Origin: Candidatus Gastranaerophilales bacterium
Lineage (GTDB): Bacteria > Cyanobacteriota > Vampirovibrionia > Gastranaerophilales > Gastranaerophilaceae
Assembly: GCA_017560095.1 (NCBI GenBank)
Contig: JAFYOU010000039.1
Location: forward strand, 47,032-111,031
Reading direction: 5' to 3'
Length of the DNA: 64,000 nucleotides
Shown: positions 16,099-25,962 of the stretch, in pieces
Numbering within the stretch: the first letter of the stretch is position 1
How the letters are laid out: every line of letters begins with the position of its first letter
The notes under the pieces: model-generated
What the model saw: only the letters and a program-made list of their open reading frames with translations
What the model was told of the DNA's origin: nothing
The model's database searches: none
Translations under genes and position numbers: made by a program

Positions 16099-19000
16099 AT
16101 GAGTCAATTCAAAAAGAAATTAACGACGTTCACTGCAATGTTGGCTTTTCTATCATTATCTAGTGCTGCGCTTGCAGTTACGGGTGCTGACGTAATTGGC
16201 AACACAGGAAACGTAGGCGTATCTGGAAATGAAACCAGATTAGATGTAGACATTACATCTGGCGTTAATGGAGACGTTGGTCAAGTTGACTGGAATACAT
16301 TCAATGTTGGTTCAAATCAACAAGTAAATTTTGGTTTTTCTGGTCTTTCTCAAACTATCATAAACCGTGTATTAGGCGGACAAGAATCACAAATCTTAGG
16401 TAAATTGACAAACTCATGTATTGGTGATGGCTCTTGTAGTTCATTTGCTGCAACAGGCAAAGTAATTCTTATTAACCCAGCCGGTATTATGTTTGGTAAC
16501 GGCTCAAGTGTTGATTTAAACTCTTTCACAGCTTCAACATTTGACATCAAAGGCGCCAAAAACCTTGGCGGTATGTCAGAAGCAGACTTAGCAAAATATC
16601 AAAAAGATGTCCTAAATAAATTTTCACCAACAGCAAAAATTAATGGTGAAAACAGGGATTATGGAAATATTTATTTTGACTCAAACTATACAAGCGAATT
16701 TGAAAAAGCAGGAATTGCTTTAAAACCAGGCGAAACTCAAATTGTTTTAGATGGTACAACTTTTGCTCACTTTAACAAAGATGGTTCTTTAGCTGATGCT
16801 AACCCAAATAAATCAGTAGCAATTGTTGCAGATAATATTACATACAAAGATTCATTAATCAGAACAGGTCAAAACTTCAACTATGTTACACCAAACAATA
16901 ATTATTCTTTATCTAACGTAAGATTAATTACAGCTGATGGTGTTACTTTTGGTTATTTAGCTAACGGCTACGCAGACACATACAAAGTTGCGCAAGACAC
17001 AAAAGATGTTGCAAGAACAATTGAAATGAACAACGCAAATCTAAAACCAGATACGGTTGGAATTCAATCTGGTGATGTTCATATTATTAACACTTCAAAC
17101 AATGAAAACTCAAATGTTAAAATTAGCAACACTGTTATCAAAGGTACAAAACTAGTCAACAAAGAAAATGGCGACATTATGATTGTTGCTCCTGGCGATG
17201 TAGTTATTGATAATTCACGTCTTGAAACTGTTAACACATCAATTACAAAAAATGGTGTGACTTATAAAACAGATAAACAAAATGGTGGCGAAGTATACCT
17301 TAGAGCAGGCAAAGATGTAACAATTAAAGATACGTTGATTTCTACTGCAGGTGCTAAAGATGATACAGTAAATGGCGAAAATGCTGGTGCAGTTAGAATT
17401 TATGCAGATAACAAAGTTAATATGGAAAATACAACAACCCTTGCTGAAGGCTATGCTGATATTGAAGCTACAAAAGGTATCAATGTTAAAAATTCACTAA
17501 TTAAAGCAGATAGCTCGCTTGGTAACAAAACAAAAGATGTAACAATGATTTCATCAGGAAACATCCAAGCGCATAATTCAATTGTTTCAGCTTCTGGAAA
17601 TGTTGATATGAAATCAATTTATTCTGACAACAGTTTAGCTGGCGACATTATTATTTCAAGCGATTTAAATGCAGATGGTCAAAACCAATCATTAATTAAG
17701 GCTGATAAAAAATTATCAATTCAAGGTTCAGACACAAAAATTGATAATGTAGGCTTAGCATACGAAGAAATCAAATTCTATAATGACGGAACAACAGGTC
17801 AAAACAACGTAACAATTGCAAATAATACAACATTTAGACCTGCTGTTGATGGTAAAGTTTCTAGAGATATTAATCTTGAAACCAATGGTAACTTGACATT
17901 TGACAACGCCACAGTAAAACTTGGAGGCTATTCATTAAAATTTGACAGAAATAATGATGGCTCATTAATTGATGATGGCACTTCAAAAGGCATTAATTAC
18001 AAATTAAGTTTCACAACAGCTGATGCCGACAATGTAGGTGCAAGATCAACAGAAGGTGATGTTAATGTTGTAAACAATTCGAACATTAAAGCAGTTCACA
18101 ATATCGCACTAGATTCAATGAAAAAAGATACCAATGTATCAAATTCAGATCTAAAAACTGACAATGGAAAAATTAACATTAGCGCTGTTAATGGCAAAGT
18201 TACAATCAAAGATGGTTCAAATGTAATTGCAGCAAAAGACTTAAATGTTACAGCTTATGAAACAATTACTTTTGGAAAAGAAGGCGATAAAAACATCAAC
18301 ATTGGCGATAAAGTAAATTTAACAGCCGGAGAAGACATTAACATTAAATCATTAGGCGGCGATATAAACGCTGAAAAAACAACAATGTCAACATTAACAT
18401 ACGGTGACAGATTAATGTTTAATGCTGCAGGCAGCAACAACTTCACAAGTGTAGATTCATTAAAAGCTGTAAATGTTGATTTTATAGCTGGCAAATCAAA
18501 TAATTTCACAACATATGATGACATTCAGTTTGTAAACTCATCTCTAAAAGCTCCAGAAAATAACATCACAACAACATTTGAAGGTGGAGATGTTATTATG
18601 AATGACTTAACAATCCACTCAGCAACAGCTAATCCTAAAGATACTGTTACTAAAATCAATGCAAAAGGTAATGTAACCACAAAGGATGTATTAGGAACAG
18701 CAACTGAAGATGTTGCAGCAGCAGCAAAAGTATTCCCACAAACTGTTATTTATAATGGTTCTGTGACAGACAAAACTACTCCAGACACAGTTTTAAACGT
18801 TAACCAAACAAAACTTATCGTTAACACTCAAGTAAACAAAACAACTCCACAAAATAACGATAATGGAAGTATTACATTAACTGTTAAAAATGCAGACAAT
18901 GAAAATGCTGGTCTTGAATTAACAGCTAAAAATGAAGTTTGGGATGGACAAATCGATAAAGGTGAAGGCCCAGAAGTTCACTTGAACGCTGCTGATAATA

Positions 19001-19692
19001 AAGTTGCGATTACTGAAATCTATACAGATAAATTAACTTTAGATCAAAAAGATACATTTATTGCAGGTAAAGATACAAAAGATGGCGGTATGCCAACAAT
19101 CACAGTTAAAGACCAAGGCGGTTTCAACCTAGATCCAAACCTAGGCTATGAACCAGGTCCAGACGGATTCGGCTACAAAGAAAATTACGAGTCAACTTCC
19201 AAAGTAGTTGATCAAACAGTCGACAAAGATGTTGACGTTGATGTTGATGTAGAAACAGACATAGTAGAAGAAGACAACAAAACAACAACTACAACAACTA
19301 CAACTGAGACTACAGATAAAAAACATACAATCACATTTGATAACAACGGAAACCCAAGTGATTTCACTTTAGTTTACGATAAAACAACAACCGAAACAGA
19401 TGTTGATACAAAAGTTACAGTAGATGTTGACAAACAAACTGATGTAGTTGTGGATGAAAAATGTCCTGAATTACCAGAAATTGATCCAGAAGACGAACCT
19501 CTTGGCAGCAATGTTGACTCATACATCAATATAATGAAACTTCCAAGAGAACAAGTTGAAATTTCTAAAACTTCTAAAGTTTCAGATAATACAGTTGATC
19601 AAACTTCAAGCATCATGTCAGCCGCAGCAAAAGTTGATTTAGATGCAGCAGCAGAATCAACTACATCAAAAGACAAAGAAGAAAAAGAATAA
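16099..19692 (+). CDS. Large exported TpsA protein with filamentous-haemagglutinin N-terminal domain
   Basis: Partner substrate of the divergent TpsB pore, probably a surface adhesin. The ATG at 16099 is chosen because AAAGGG lies 8 bases upstream and a signal peptide follows at once (KKKLTTFTAMLAFLSLSSAALA); a frame from 16048 would add 17 residues ahead of it. The TPS domain spans about residues 27-250, with FNVGSNQQVNF and NPAGIMFGNGSSVDL. A long region of beta-helix-like repeats rich in Asn, Asp, Thr and Lys follows (many NGD/AGKDV/VTIKD units). Near residue 1045 comes a DVDVDVDV and poly-Thr linker, then an acidic C-terminus. No C-terminal toxin domain or immunity gene follows, so contact-dependent inhibition is unlikely. 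1197 residues. Confidence 0.9.
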   Translation: MSQFKKKLTTFTAMLAFLSLSSAALAVTGADVIGNTGNVGVSGNETRLDVDITSGVNGDVGQVDWNTFNVGSNQQVNFGFSGLSQTIINRVLGGQESQILGKLTNSCIGDGSCSSFAATGKVILINPAGIMFGNGSSVDLNSFTASTFDIKGAKNLGGMSEADLAKYQKDVLNKFSPTAKINGENRDYGNIYFDSNYTSEFEKAGIALKPGETQIVLDGTTFAHFNKDGSLADANPNKSVAIVADNITYKDSLIRTGQNFNYVTPNNNYSLSNVRLITADGVTFGYLANGYADTYKVAQDTKDVARTIEMNNANLKPDTVGIQSGDVHIINTSNNENSNVKISNTVIKGTKLVNKENGDIMIVAPGDVVIDNSRLETVNTSITKNGVTYKTDKQNGGEVYLRAGKDVTIKDTLISTAGAKDDTVNGENAGAVRIYADNKVNMENTTTLAEGYADIEATKGINVKNSLIKADSSLGNKTKDVTMISSGNIQAHNSIVSASGNVDMKSIYSDNSLAGDIIISSDLNADGQNQSLIKADKKLSIQGSDTKIDNVGLAYEEIKFYNDGTTGQNNVTIANNTTFRPAVDGKVSRDINLETNGNLTFDNATVKLGGYSLKFDRNNDGSLIDDGTSKGINYKLSFTTADADNVGARSTEGDVNVVNNSNIKAVHNIALDSMKKDTNVSNSDLKTDNGKINISAVNGKVTIKDGSNVIAAKDLNVTAYETITFGKEGDKNINIGDKVNLTAGEDINIKSLGGDINAEKTTMSTLTYGDRLMFNAAGSNNFTSVDSLKAVNVDFIAGKSNNFTTYDDIQFVNSSLKAPENNITTTFEGGDVIMNDLTIHSATANPKDTVTKINAKGNVTTKDVLGTATEDVAAAAKVFPQTVIYNGSVTDKTTPDTVLNVNQTKLIVNTQVNKTTPQNNDNGSITLTVKNADNENAGLELTAKNEVWDGQIDKGEGPEVHLNAADNKVAITEIYTDKLTLDQKDTFIAGKDTKDGGMPTITVKDQGGFNLDPNLGYEPGPDGFGYKENYESTSKVVDQTVDKDVDVDVDVETDIVEEDNKTTTTTTTTETTDKKHTITFDNNGNPSDFTLVYDKTTTETDVDTKVTVDVDKQTDVVVDEKCPELPEIDPEDEPLGSNVDSYINIMKLPREQVEISKTSKVSDNTVDQTSSIMSAAAKVDLDAAAESTTSKDKEEKE

Positions 19693-19710
19693 ATCAACAG
19701 TTAGATAAAC

Positions 19711-19744
19711 AAAAAAGCGCTTGGCAAAAGTCAAGCGCTTTTAA
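19711..19744 (+). terminator. Terminator after the TpsA gene
   Basis: AAAAAAGCGCTTG and CAAGCGCTTTT form a strong stem around an 8-base loop with a T run, 19 bases after the stop codon. Confidence 0.85.
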
Positions 19745-19924
19745 CTTATAAAATAGCTTATTTTCAAGATGTTCCAAATGATACATATTACCTTAACATC
19801 ATACAAAAAAAATTTGCGCTTCACCCATCAAAGTTCAACACTATGACATTAGATGCAATACATATCAATTGCTTTCACTTTACCCGATTAAATATTATCA
19901 AATTACGCTTCATTTTATACAAGC

Positions 19925-20683
19925 TTACTGTTGATAAATCCAAACATCAAATCCTTGTTTTCTTAAGCTCTGCGCATGATTTTTTGCAACATTAAAGTCT
20001 TGATAAGAACCCATTTGAACACTAAAAACATTTCCGACTTTTTTAGCGAAAGGTTGCAATTTGGAATTTTTTTCCTTAATCTGCACAACAAGCTTTTGAG
20101 CTTCTTCAAATGTGTTATAACGCCCTATTAAAACTTTTGACATAATAGTTATATTATCATCAACATCCATCTGCTCTACAGGAATCTTTTTTTGCAACTT
20201 AACATCTTCTATTATTGTAGATATTTTAGAGTTCCTGTCTTCTTCTTGTATGCTCTTCATCTTCTGTTTTTCTTGCTTTTCAATTTTTTTATTATTCTCT
20301 AAATGAGCACTTGAAATTACTTCAAGATTATTTTTATTTTTATCTATAATCCTTGCTTCACTTGGCGCATTTTCTTCTTGTTGTATTTGAATTAATCTTT
20401 TATCTATTTTTCTTTGTGGTTCATCCTCGGAACTTATATTATAATTCGGAATGGAATTCATAACACCATTACTATAATCCAACTCACCCTTTGCATATTC
20501 AATATCCATCTTTGCCGAATATTTCATAATACTAACCACAATTACTATAAAAATAATTACAAAAGTAACAATAAATAATTGCAGTAAAAAACTAAACCTT
20601 GAAATAGGCTTCTTATGACTTTCGATTTCATCTTGAATTTTATTTTTCTTATATGCAAAATACCCCGAAGAATTAAAATTCAT
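19925..20683 (-). CDS. SPOR-domain membrane protein
   Basis: A bitopic inner-membrane protein with a short Lys/Glu-rich cytosolic start, one strong membrane span at about residues 29-50 (LLQLFIVTFVIIFIVIVVSI), and a long charged, coiled, Glu/Lys-rich periplasmic linker. A C-terminal SPOR domain covers about 183-252: VLIGRYNTFEEAQKLVVQI, then VFSVQMGSYQDFNVAKNHAQSLRKQGFDVWIY. SPOR domains bind denuded peptidoglycan glycan strands at division sites, as in FtsN and DedD. It is the last gene of the HEAT-queC-DUF366 operon, 2 bases after the preceding gene, so the link to queuosine genes is probably only transcriptional. Identity as an FtsN-like division protein is plausible but not proven. Confidence 0.85.
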   Translation of the reverse strand: MNFNSSGYFAYKKNKIQDEIESHKKPISRFSFLLQLFIVTFVIIFIVIVVSIMKYSAKMDIEYAKGELDYSNGVMNSIPNYNISSEDEPQRKIDKRLIQIQQEENAPSEARIIDKNKNNLEVISSAHLENNKKIEKQEKQKMKSIQEEDRNSKISTIIEDVKLQKKIPVEQMDVDDNITIMSKVLIGRYNTFEEAQKLVVQIKEKNSKLQPFAKKVGNVFSVQMGSYQDFNVAKNHAQSLRKQGFDVWIYQQ

Positions 20684-20685
20684 TA

Positions 20686-21240
20686 TTAAAAAACGCCTCT
20701 TACTTTATATGTAGCCATCTTGATGCTTTTTGTTTCCATCTGAAATCTATACATAATGTCTAATGCAAATTTTTCAACATCAACAATACCCATTTCAGTC
20801 AAATCAGAAACACTTATTGGTGCACCTTCTTTTATTATATTTAATGCACTATGGATAAGGCAAGAAGTTAAAGATTTTGTTGCAATTGAAACAGAAAGTT
20901 TGCGCTCATCATAAAATAAATCGTCACCATCGCGCTTAACGCAAACTCCATAATCTTCAAGAACTTCTTTGATAATAGACATAAAAAGCCTTTGAGTATA
21001 AACCATTTGTTCTAATGGACAATTGAATATTTCAATTATAAAATTTAACATTTTTTTTGAATAAATTGGCTCATTATTAATAACATCTTCTATATCAACC
21101 ATTTCATCAAGTTTGACATCAACCTCTCCAATAAAAGCTACAATTGCATCTCCTTGAATATTAAAATTTTTATATATCCAATGCGGAGCAAGTTGCGAGC
21201 CAATATATTTAATTTCTTTATCGATAATTAATTTTTCCAT
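20686..21240 (-). CDS. DUF366-like protein next to queC
   Basis: A 184-residue soluble protein that resembles the DUF366 family, recognised from the segments GSQLAPHWIYKNF near the start, a central DGDDLFYDERKLSVSIAT and the following IHSALNI segment. The family's biochemical role is not known to me. The gene lies one base after queC and 2 bases before the SPOR gene, so it is in the same transcript. Placement beside queC suggests a role near the 7-deazaguanine pathway, which is inference. No signal peptide or membrane span is present. Confidence 0.6.
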   Translation of the reverse strand: MEKLIIDKEIKYIGSQLAPHWIYKNFNIQGDAIVAFIGEVDVKLDEMVDIEDVINNEPIYSKKMLNFIIEIFNCPLEQMVYTQRLFMSIIKEVLEDYGVCVKRDGDDLFYDERKLSVSIATKSLTSCLIHSALNIIKEGAPISVSDLTEMGIVDVEKFALDIMYRFQMETKSIKMATYKVRGVF

Positions 21241-21241
21241 T

Positions 21242-21895
21242 TTAAAATACTTCCTTAATTAATTCTGGTTTTTTTGAATTTTTAATAGCTTCATATAAAT
21301 ATCTACAAGACATGCAGGCATTACAATGTTTTTTGCCAGTTCTTTTACCATCCTGATAACAACTTTTAATCAAACTAAAGTTTAAATCATTGTCAATTAA
21401 ATAATTAACTAAATCTATTTTTGTCATATTTATGCAAGGCGCAATAACATTTGGTTTTTTAATAGTTGAATACTTAAAAAAATTTATTGCAAGCTCGACA
21501 AATTCATCTTTATTATCCGAAAAGCTTTTACTTTCTTCTTTATTTGCGCCAAAAACTATATCATCATAACCATAAGAATCGCAATAACAACTTGCAATAT
21601 TTAAAAATAAGCCATTTCTATTAGGAATCCAAACAGATTCTAATTTATCAAAATCGTTTTTATCTTCAGCAACCAATGAATTATGGGTAATTTCAGATAA
21701 AAAGGGCAAGTTTATTTCCTTAAATTCAATTTCATATTTTTCAGTAATTTTTTCAACTGCAAGTCGCTCTTCTTTGTATGCCTTTTGTGAATAATTAAAA
21801 AATAAAGCTAAAATTTTATCATATTTTTTTGAAATAATATCAAGAGCAACAAAGCTATCCAATCCTCCAGATAATAAAATCAAAGCCTTACTCAT
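21242..21895 (-). CDS. queC: 7-cyano-7-deazaguanine synthase QueC
   Basis: QueC converts 7-carboxy-7-deazaguanine, ammonia and ATP to preQ0, a precursor of the tRNA base queuosine. The N-terminus has the PP-loop ATP-pyrophosphatase motif LLSGGLDS, then FNYSQKAYKEE and VWIPNRNGLFLNIA. The zinc-binding end is CYQDGKRTGKKHCNACMSC, with Cys residues in the QueC pattern. The ATG at 21895 (MSKALILLSGG) is chosen over one 12 bases upstream because it places GAGG about 8 bases before the start and gives the usual family N-terminus. It overlaps the end of the HEAT gene by 8 bases. At 217 residues it is normal. queD, queE and queF are not in the window. Confidence 0.95.
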   Translation of the reverse strand: MSKALILLSGGLDSFVALDIISKKYDKILALFFNYSQKAYKEERLAVEKITEKYEIEFKEINLPFLSEITHNSLVAEDKNDFDKLESVWIPNRNGLFLNIASCYCDSYGYDDIVFGANKEESKSFSDNKDEFVELAINFFKYSTIKKPNVIAPCINMTKIDLVNYLIDNDLNFSLIKSCYQDGKRTGKKHCNACMSCRYLYEAIKNSKKPELIKEVF

Positions 21896-22799
21896 TATCA
21901 TCCTCATACTCGTCTATAATTTCTTGAGCGACAGCTTTAATGCTATTTTGAAAATCGCCATTCAAAACCTCATCAAGAATTCTCCGATCTGACATATTGT
22001 AAAGAGCAATTAGTGCATTTTTCTTTACTTCAAAATCACTATCAAGCACTAACCTTTCATATATCAACTGATAGCTTTCTCTATTGTTTATATTCATTAA
22101 AGCTTCTATTGAATTTATTCTAACTTGAGCAGAAGGATCAAAAATAGAAATCTTTAAAATCTCCAATGCTTTATCGTCTTTTGTATTATCAAGTTTTGAA
22201 ATTGCCTCAACAACTCTTTCTTTTAGACATGCGAATTTATCTAAAAAAATTTGCTTGCTTGATAAAATAGAAGAAAAAACATCAATAGCCCGGTTATCAC
22301 CTAAATTACCCAAAGCAACAACTGCTGATTCTTTAACGTATGCAGATTTTTCTTCTTCGTCACACACAACATATTTCAAAGCTTCAAATGCATTTTTTCC
22401 ACCAATTTTACCCAGCGCATCGGCCGCAGAAAAACGTACTCTATAATTAGAATTTTTGTCTTGCAAGCATTCAAGCAAAACTGGAGCAACATTTGAATCT
22501 TTATAAACACATATAGCCTTAATAGCCAATGCCTTTAGATCGTCATCTTGAGTGTTTTTTATAAAACTCAAAAGCGAATTGAAATTATGACGATATTTAT
22601 TCATCTTTACTTCTCGAATCACAAAACTAAGAAGTTTTGAATCTTCGCTTTTTTCCAAAATATAATTACAAATTAAAGCTATATCAATCGCTCGATATTT
22701 ATTTTTAAGAACACTGAAAAAAGATGCGCAATTAAAATCTTTACTGCTTAATTCTTTTTCAACATATAAAATTATATCTTGCGATAATATTTTATCCAT
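21888..22799 (-). CDS. HEAT-repeat protein
   Basis: A 303-residue all-helical protein built from about seven HEAT or PBS-lyase-type repeats. The consensus is seen in DALGKIGGKNAFEALKYVV, AVVALGNLGDNRAIDVFSSIL and VRINSIEALMNINNRESYQLI. Such scaffolds mediate protein contacts; in photosynthetic cyanobacteria related repeats occur in phycobilin lyases, but nothing here points to pigment chemistry. The start is set at the ATG of MDKILSQDIILYVEKEL rather than a TTG three codons earlier. It is the first gene of the queC operon and is divergent from dnaG across a 139-base gap. Specific partner unknown. Confidence 0.82.
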   Translation of the reverse strand: MDKILSQDIILYVEKELSSKDFNCASFFSVLKNKYRAIDIALICNYILEKSEDSKLLSFVIREVKMNKYRHNFNSLLSFIKNTQDDDLKALAIKAICVYKDSNVAPVLLECLQDKNSNYRVRFSAADALGKIGGKNAFEALKYVVCDEEEKSAYVKESAVVALGNLGDNRAIDVFSSILSSKQIFLDKFACLKERVVEAISKLDNTKDDKALEILKISIFDPSAQVRINSIEALMNINNRESYQLIYERLVLDSDFEVKKNALIALYNMSDRRILDEVLNGDFQNSIKAVAQEIIDEYEDDNE

Positions 22800-22938
22800 T
22801 ACGAACAACTTCCCCTATATAAATTTAACCACGAATAACGTATGTTGTAAACTCTTGTAAACTTTTTTGTATTTTAGGGTTTAAAGCATGGGCTAATAAT
22901 GTTATACCAATAAAGAATAGAATTTATCATAGAAGAGA

Positions 22939-24801
22939 ATGTCGGAAGTTTCATATCAGCAAGTAGTCGAACAAATCAAAGAAAAACTTGATATAGTTGA
23001 TACTATATCTAAATTTGTTGTTTTAAAAAAAGCAGGAAGAAACTTTCAAGGACTTTGTCCTTTTCATAATGAAAAAACACCCTCTTTTGTTGTCACACCA
23101 TCAAAACAAATCTTCAAATGTTTTGGTTGCGGAGAAGGTGGGGATGTATTTACCTTTTTAATGAAAATAAATAATCAAACTTTTGCCGAAATGATTGAAG
23201 AGCAAGCGGCCAACTTTGGAATAGAGTTACCTAAAACAAATTCAAAAACTGCCATCCAAAACAAGCAAGAAAAAGAACGTCTATATGATGCCATGGAGCT
23301 TGCAACAAAATTTTTTAAACAAAATCTTGAATCAAACCAAAAAGCACTTGAATATCTTGAAAAGAGAGGGATAAATGAAATTGCTATTTCGAAATTCTCT
23401 CTTGGGCTTGCCCCAAAAGGTAACTTTGATTTAAAGAATTATTTAACAGACTTAGGCTTTACAATCGATGAGCTTTTAAAAGCAGGTTTAATTTATGAAA
23501 AAGATGGAAATTATTTAGATAGATTTAAAAACAGAATAATAATTCCAATCAAAGATATAAATTCTAACACAATTGCTTTTGGGGCACGTGCAATATTAGA
23601 TGGCCAAATGCCAAAATATATCAATTCGCCAGAAAGCATAATATACAATAAAAGCTCTGTTTTATTTGGATTAAATCGTGCAAAAGAAACAATTCAACAA
23701 AACGATAGTATTATTTTTATGGAAGGCTATTTTGACGTAATTTCGGCTCATCTAGGAGGGATTGAAAATGCAGTTGCAACCTGTGGCACTGCTTTAACAC
23801 CACAGCATATTAAATTAATAAGCAGATTTTGCCCATCAAGAAGGATTTTCCTAGCATTTGATACCGACTCAGCTGGCAAAAAAGCAATCGAACATGGAGC
23901 TGAAGTAATTAAAAACATTTTTTCATCACTAGGGGATATTAAACAATTTGACTCAAATTATAAAAACGACGAAAGCGTATGCGAAATAAGAGTAGTGCAA
24001 GAAATCGAAGGCAAAGACCCTGATGAATTTATTAGAGAATTTGGAGGTGAGCAATATTTAAAAAAAGTGGCATCTGCGCCATTATTACTTGATTATCAGC
24101 TTGATAAAATCTATTCATCAATTGAAGGGAAATTAACCCCCCAAGAAAAGAGTCAATATGTCATTCAAATAACCGATATTTTATACCAAATTAAAAATCC
24201 GGTGATTTTGGACGAATATATTAAAGTGGCATCTTTTAAATTAGATGTTTCGATAAATAATTTAAAAACACAAATTCAAAACAAACAAAATGAAGATTTT
24301 GAAATTTTGCAAGTAAATGACGAAAAACATCTTAATTTTAAGAAAGCAACATCTGATAATCAATTTGATTTAATGGAAGAAAATCTTCTAAAACTCGCTT
24401 TTGTAGCTGATAGCATTGAGAAAAGAAATTATTTTAAAGAAAAAATAGCATCTTATAAATGCCAAAACGAGGAAAACACAAGGATATTAGAATCCATTGA
24501 CAAAAATTTTTATGAGGTAAATAATGTTGATGAACTAGCAAAAAAACTTTTTCTCGGGTTTTATAATGAAGAGCACATTCAAAAAAAAATCTCAGACAAT
24601 ATATTTTCTTCGCAAGTATTTAACAACTTATCCTTTGAGGATTATAAAAAGGCGATAGACGAAACTATATCAAGATTAAATAGCTTGAATGAACAACAAA
24701 AAAGAAATGAACTCAAAAAATTGTTAAAAGATACGAGTTTATCAACAGAAGAAAAACTTCAAATTTCAACACAAATATTTAGCAAACTAAAAAATCAATA
24801 A
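22939..24801 (+). CDS. dnaG: DNA primase
   Basis: DnaG lays down RNA primers at the replication fork. The N-terminal CHC2-type zinc-binding domain shows CPFHNEKTPSF and FKCFGCGEGGD (Cys40, His43, Cys61, Cys64). The central primase core follows, with the Toprim motifs FMEGYFDVISAHLGG and FLAFDTDSAGKKA at about residues 262-320. The C-terminal part, poorly conserved as usual, would contact the DnaB helicase. Length 620 is typical. It begins the dnaG-rpoD pair that is common in bacterial genomes, with rpoD 18 bases downstream. A weak promoter, TTTAAA (22880) and TATACC (22903) with 17-base spacing, may serve it. The stretch just before the ATG is purine-rich. Confidence 0.97.
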   Translation: MSEVSYQQVVEQIKEKLDIVDTISKFVVLKKAGRNFQGLCPFHNEKTPSFVVTPSKQIFKCFGCGEGGDVFTFLMKINNQTFAEMIEEQAANFGIELPKTNSKTAIQNKQEKERLYDAMELATKFFKQNLESNQKALEYLEKRGINEIAISKFSLGLAPKGNFDLKNYLTDLGFTIDELLKAGLIYEKDGNYLDRFKNRIIIPIKDINSNTIAFGARAILDGQMPKYINSPESIIYNKSSVLFGLNRAKETIQQNDSIIFMEGYFDVISAHLGGIENAVATCGTALTPQHIKLISRFCPSRRIFLAFDTDSAGKKAIEHGAEVIKNIFSSLGDIKQFDSNYKNDESVCEIRVVQEIEGKDPDEFIREFGGEQYLKKVASAPLLLDYQLDKIYSSIEGKLTPQEKSQYVIQITDILYQIKNPVILDEYIKVASFKLDVSINNLKTQIQNKQNEDFEILQVNDEKHLNFKKATSDNQFDLMEENLLKLAFVADSIEKRNYFKEKIASYKCQNEENTRILESIDKNFYEVNNVDELAKKLFLGFYNEEHIQKKISDNIFSSQVFNNLSFEDYKKAIDETISRLNSLNEQQKRNELKKLLKDTSLSTEEKLQISTQIFSKLKNQ

Positions 24802-24819
24802 AGATTGGAGAATAAATTA

Positions 24820-25893
24820 ATGAGCAGAAAAAGAAATCCAGATAGTTCAACAATCAGCGTTTTAGATAAATCGGAAATGATTGAAGAAGATGAATATTTT
24901 GAAGGCACCGGCCTTGAAACCGATAATATCTCTAACATTATGAGAACACAAGGTGTAACTACAGTTGAAACTTCATCTGTATCAACTTTTTTTGACCATC
25001 ACGATGATGAGGATGCAGAAAATGAGAATGATATCTCTATTCCAAGAGGAATTTCTGTAGACGATCCAGTTAGAATGTACCTAAGAGAAATTGGTAGAAT
25101 TAAGCTATTAACAGCTGACGAAGAAATTGATTTAGCAAGAAAAATTGTTGCTGGCGGAAACTCTGGCGCGGTTGCAAAAAGAAAACTGGTGCAAGCGAAC
25201 TTGCGTTTAGTTGTTTCAATTGCAAAAAAATATGTTGGCAGAGGAATGCTTTTTTTAGATTTAATTCAAGAAGGTAACTTAGGTTTAATTAGAGCTGCAG
25301 AAAAATTCGACCATGAAAGAGGTTATAAATTTTCAACTTATGCAACTTGGTGGATCAGACAAGCAATCACTCGCGCAATTGCAGACCAAGCAAGAACAAT
25401 TAGAATTCCAGTTCATATGGTTGAAACAATTAATAAACTTAAAAAAGTTACAAGAAAATTAGCTCAAGAATTAGCAAGAAAACCATCTGAAGAAGAACTT
25501 TCTCAAGAAATGGGTATTTCAATTAATAAATTAAGAGAAATTATTAAAGTAGCTCAAGAACCACTGTCTCTTGAAACTCCTATCGGAAAAGAAGAAGATT
25601 CAAGACTTGGTGATTTTATCGAAGATAAAGATGCAGATGCTCCAGTTAAAACTGTTGCACATGAACTTTTAAGAGAAGATTTAGCAGAAGTTCTTGGTTC
25701 TTTATCTCCTCGCGAACGTGATGTTTTAAGATTACGTTTTGGTATGGATGACGGACGTCAAAGAACCCTAGAAGAAGTTGGACAATTATTTGGTGTAACC
25801 CGTGAAAGAATTCGTCAAATCGAAGCAAAAGCATTAAGAAAGCTTAGACATCCAAATCGCTCTAAACGTTTAAAGGAATATGTTGAAGTTTAA
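24820..25893 (+). CDS. rpoD: Principal sigma-70 factor of RNA polymerase
   Basis: Primary sigma factor. The ATG at 24820 is preferred because GGAG (24807-24810) lies 9 bases before it; a TTG inside that ribosome site would be too early. After an acidic approximately 85-residue N-terminus come region 1.2 ([22 protein letters not shown]), region 2 ([42 protein letters not shown]), region 3, and region 4 ([34 protein letters not shown]). The arrangement without a long non-conserved insert between 1.2 and 2 matches Gram-positive and cyanobacterial SigA. 357 residues. Co-transcribed with dnaG; a strong terminator follows. Confidence 0.97.
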   Translation: MSRKRNPDSSTISVLDKSEMIEEDEYFEGTGLETDNISNIMRTQGVTTVETSSVSTFFDHHDDEDAENENDISIPRGISVDDPVRMYLREIGRIKLLTADEEIDLARKIVAGGNSGAVAKRKLVQANLRLVVSIAKKYVGRGMLFLDLIQEGNLGLIRAAEKFDHERGYKFSTYATWWIRQAITRAIADQARTIRIPVHMVETINKLKKVTRKLAQELARKPSEEELSQEMGISINKLREIIKVAQEPLSLETPIGKEEDSRLGDFIEDKDADAPVKTVAHELLREDLAEVLGSLSPRERDVLRLRFGMDDGRQRTLEEVGQLFGVTRERIRQIEAKALRKLRHPNRSKRLKEYVEV

Positions 25894-25903
25894 ACATAAG
25901 TAT

Positions 25904-25940
25904 AAAAAATGATTTCTGTACAAACAGAAATCATTTTTTT
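25904..25940 (+). terminator. Bidirectional terminator between rpoD and a convergent gene
   Basis: AATGATTTCTG and CAGAAATCATT flank a 6-base loop, with A and T runs outside both arms. It is 11 bases after rpoD and 23 bases from the end of the opposite gene, so it serves both. Confidence 0.85.
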
Positions 25941-25962
25941 ATGTATGATTTTATAAATAATT

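Noticed and set aside
18900-19692. Contact-dependent inhibition toxin at the C-terminus of the TpsA protein
   Set aside because: The C-terminus is an acidic, Thr- and Asp-rich linker without a compact toxin-like domain, and no small immunity gene follows; a strong terminator ends the transcript.
13962-19692. Horizontally acquired island around the TPS genes
   Set aside because: No integrase, tRNA target or direct repeats flank the region, and base composition by eye matches its neighbours.
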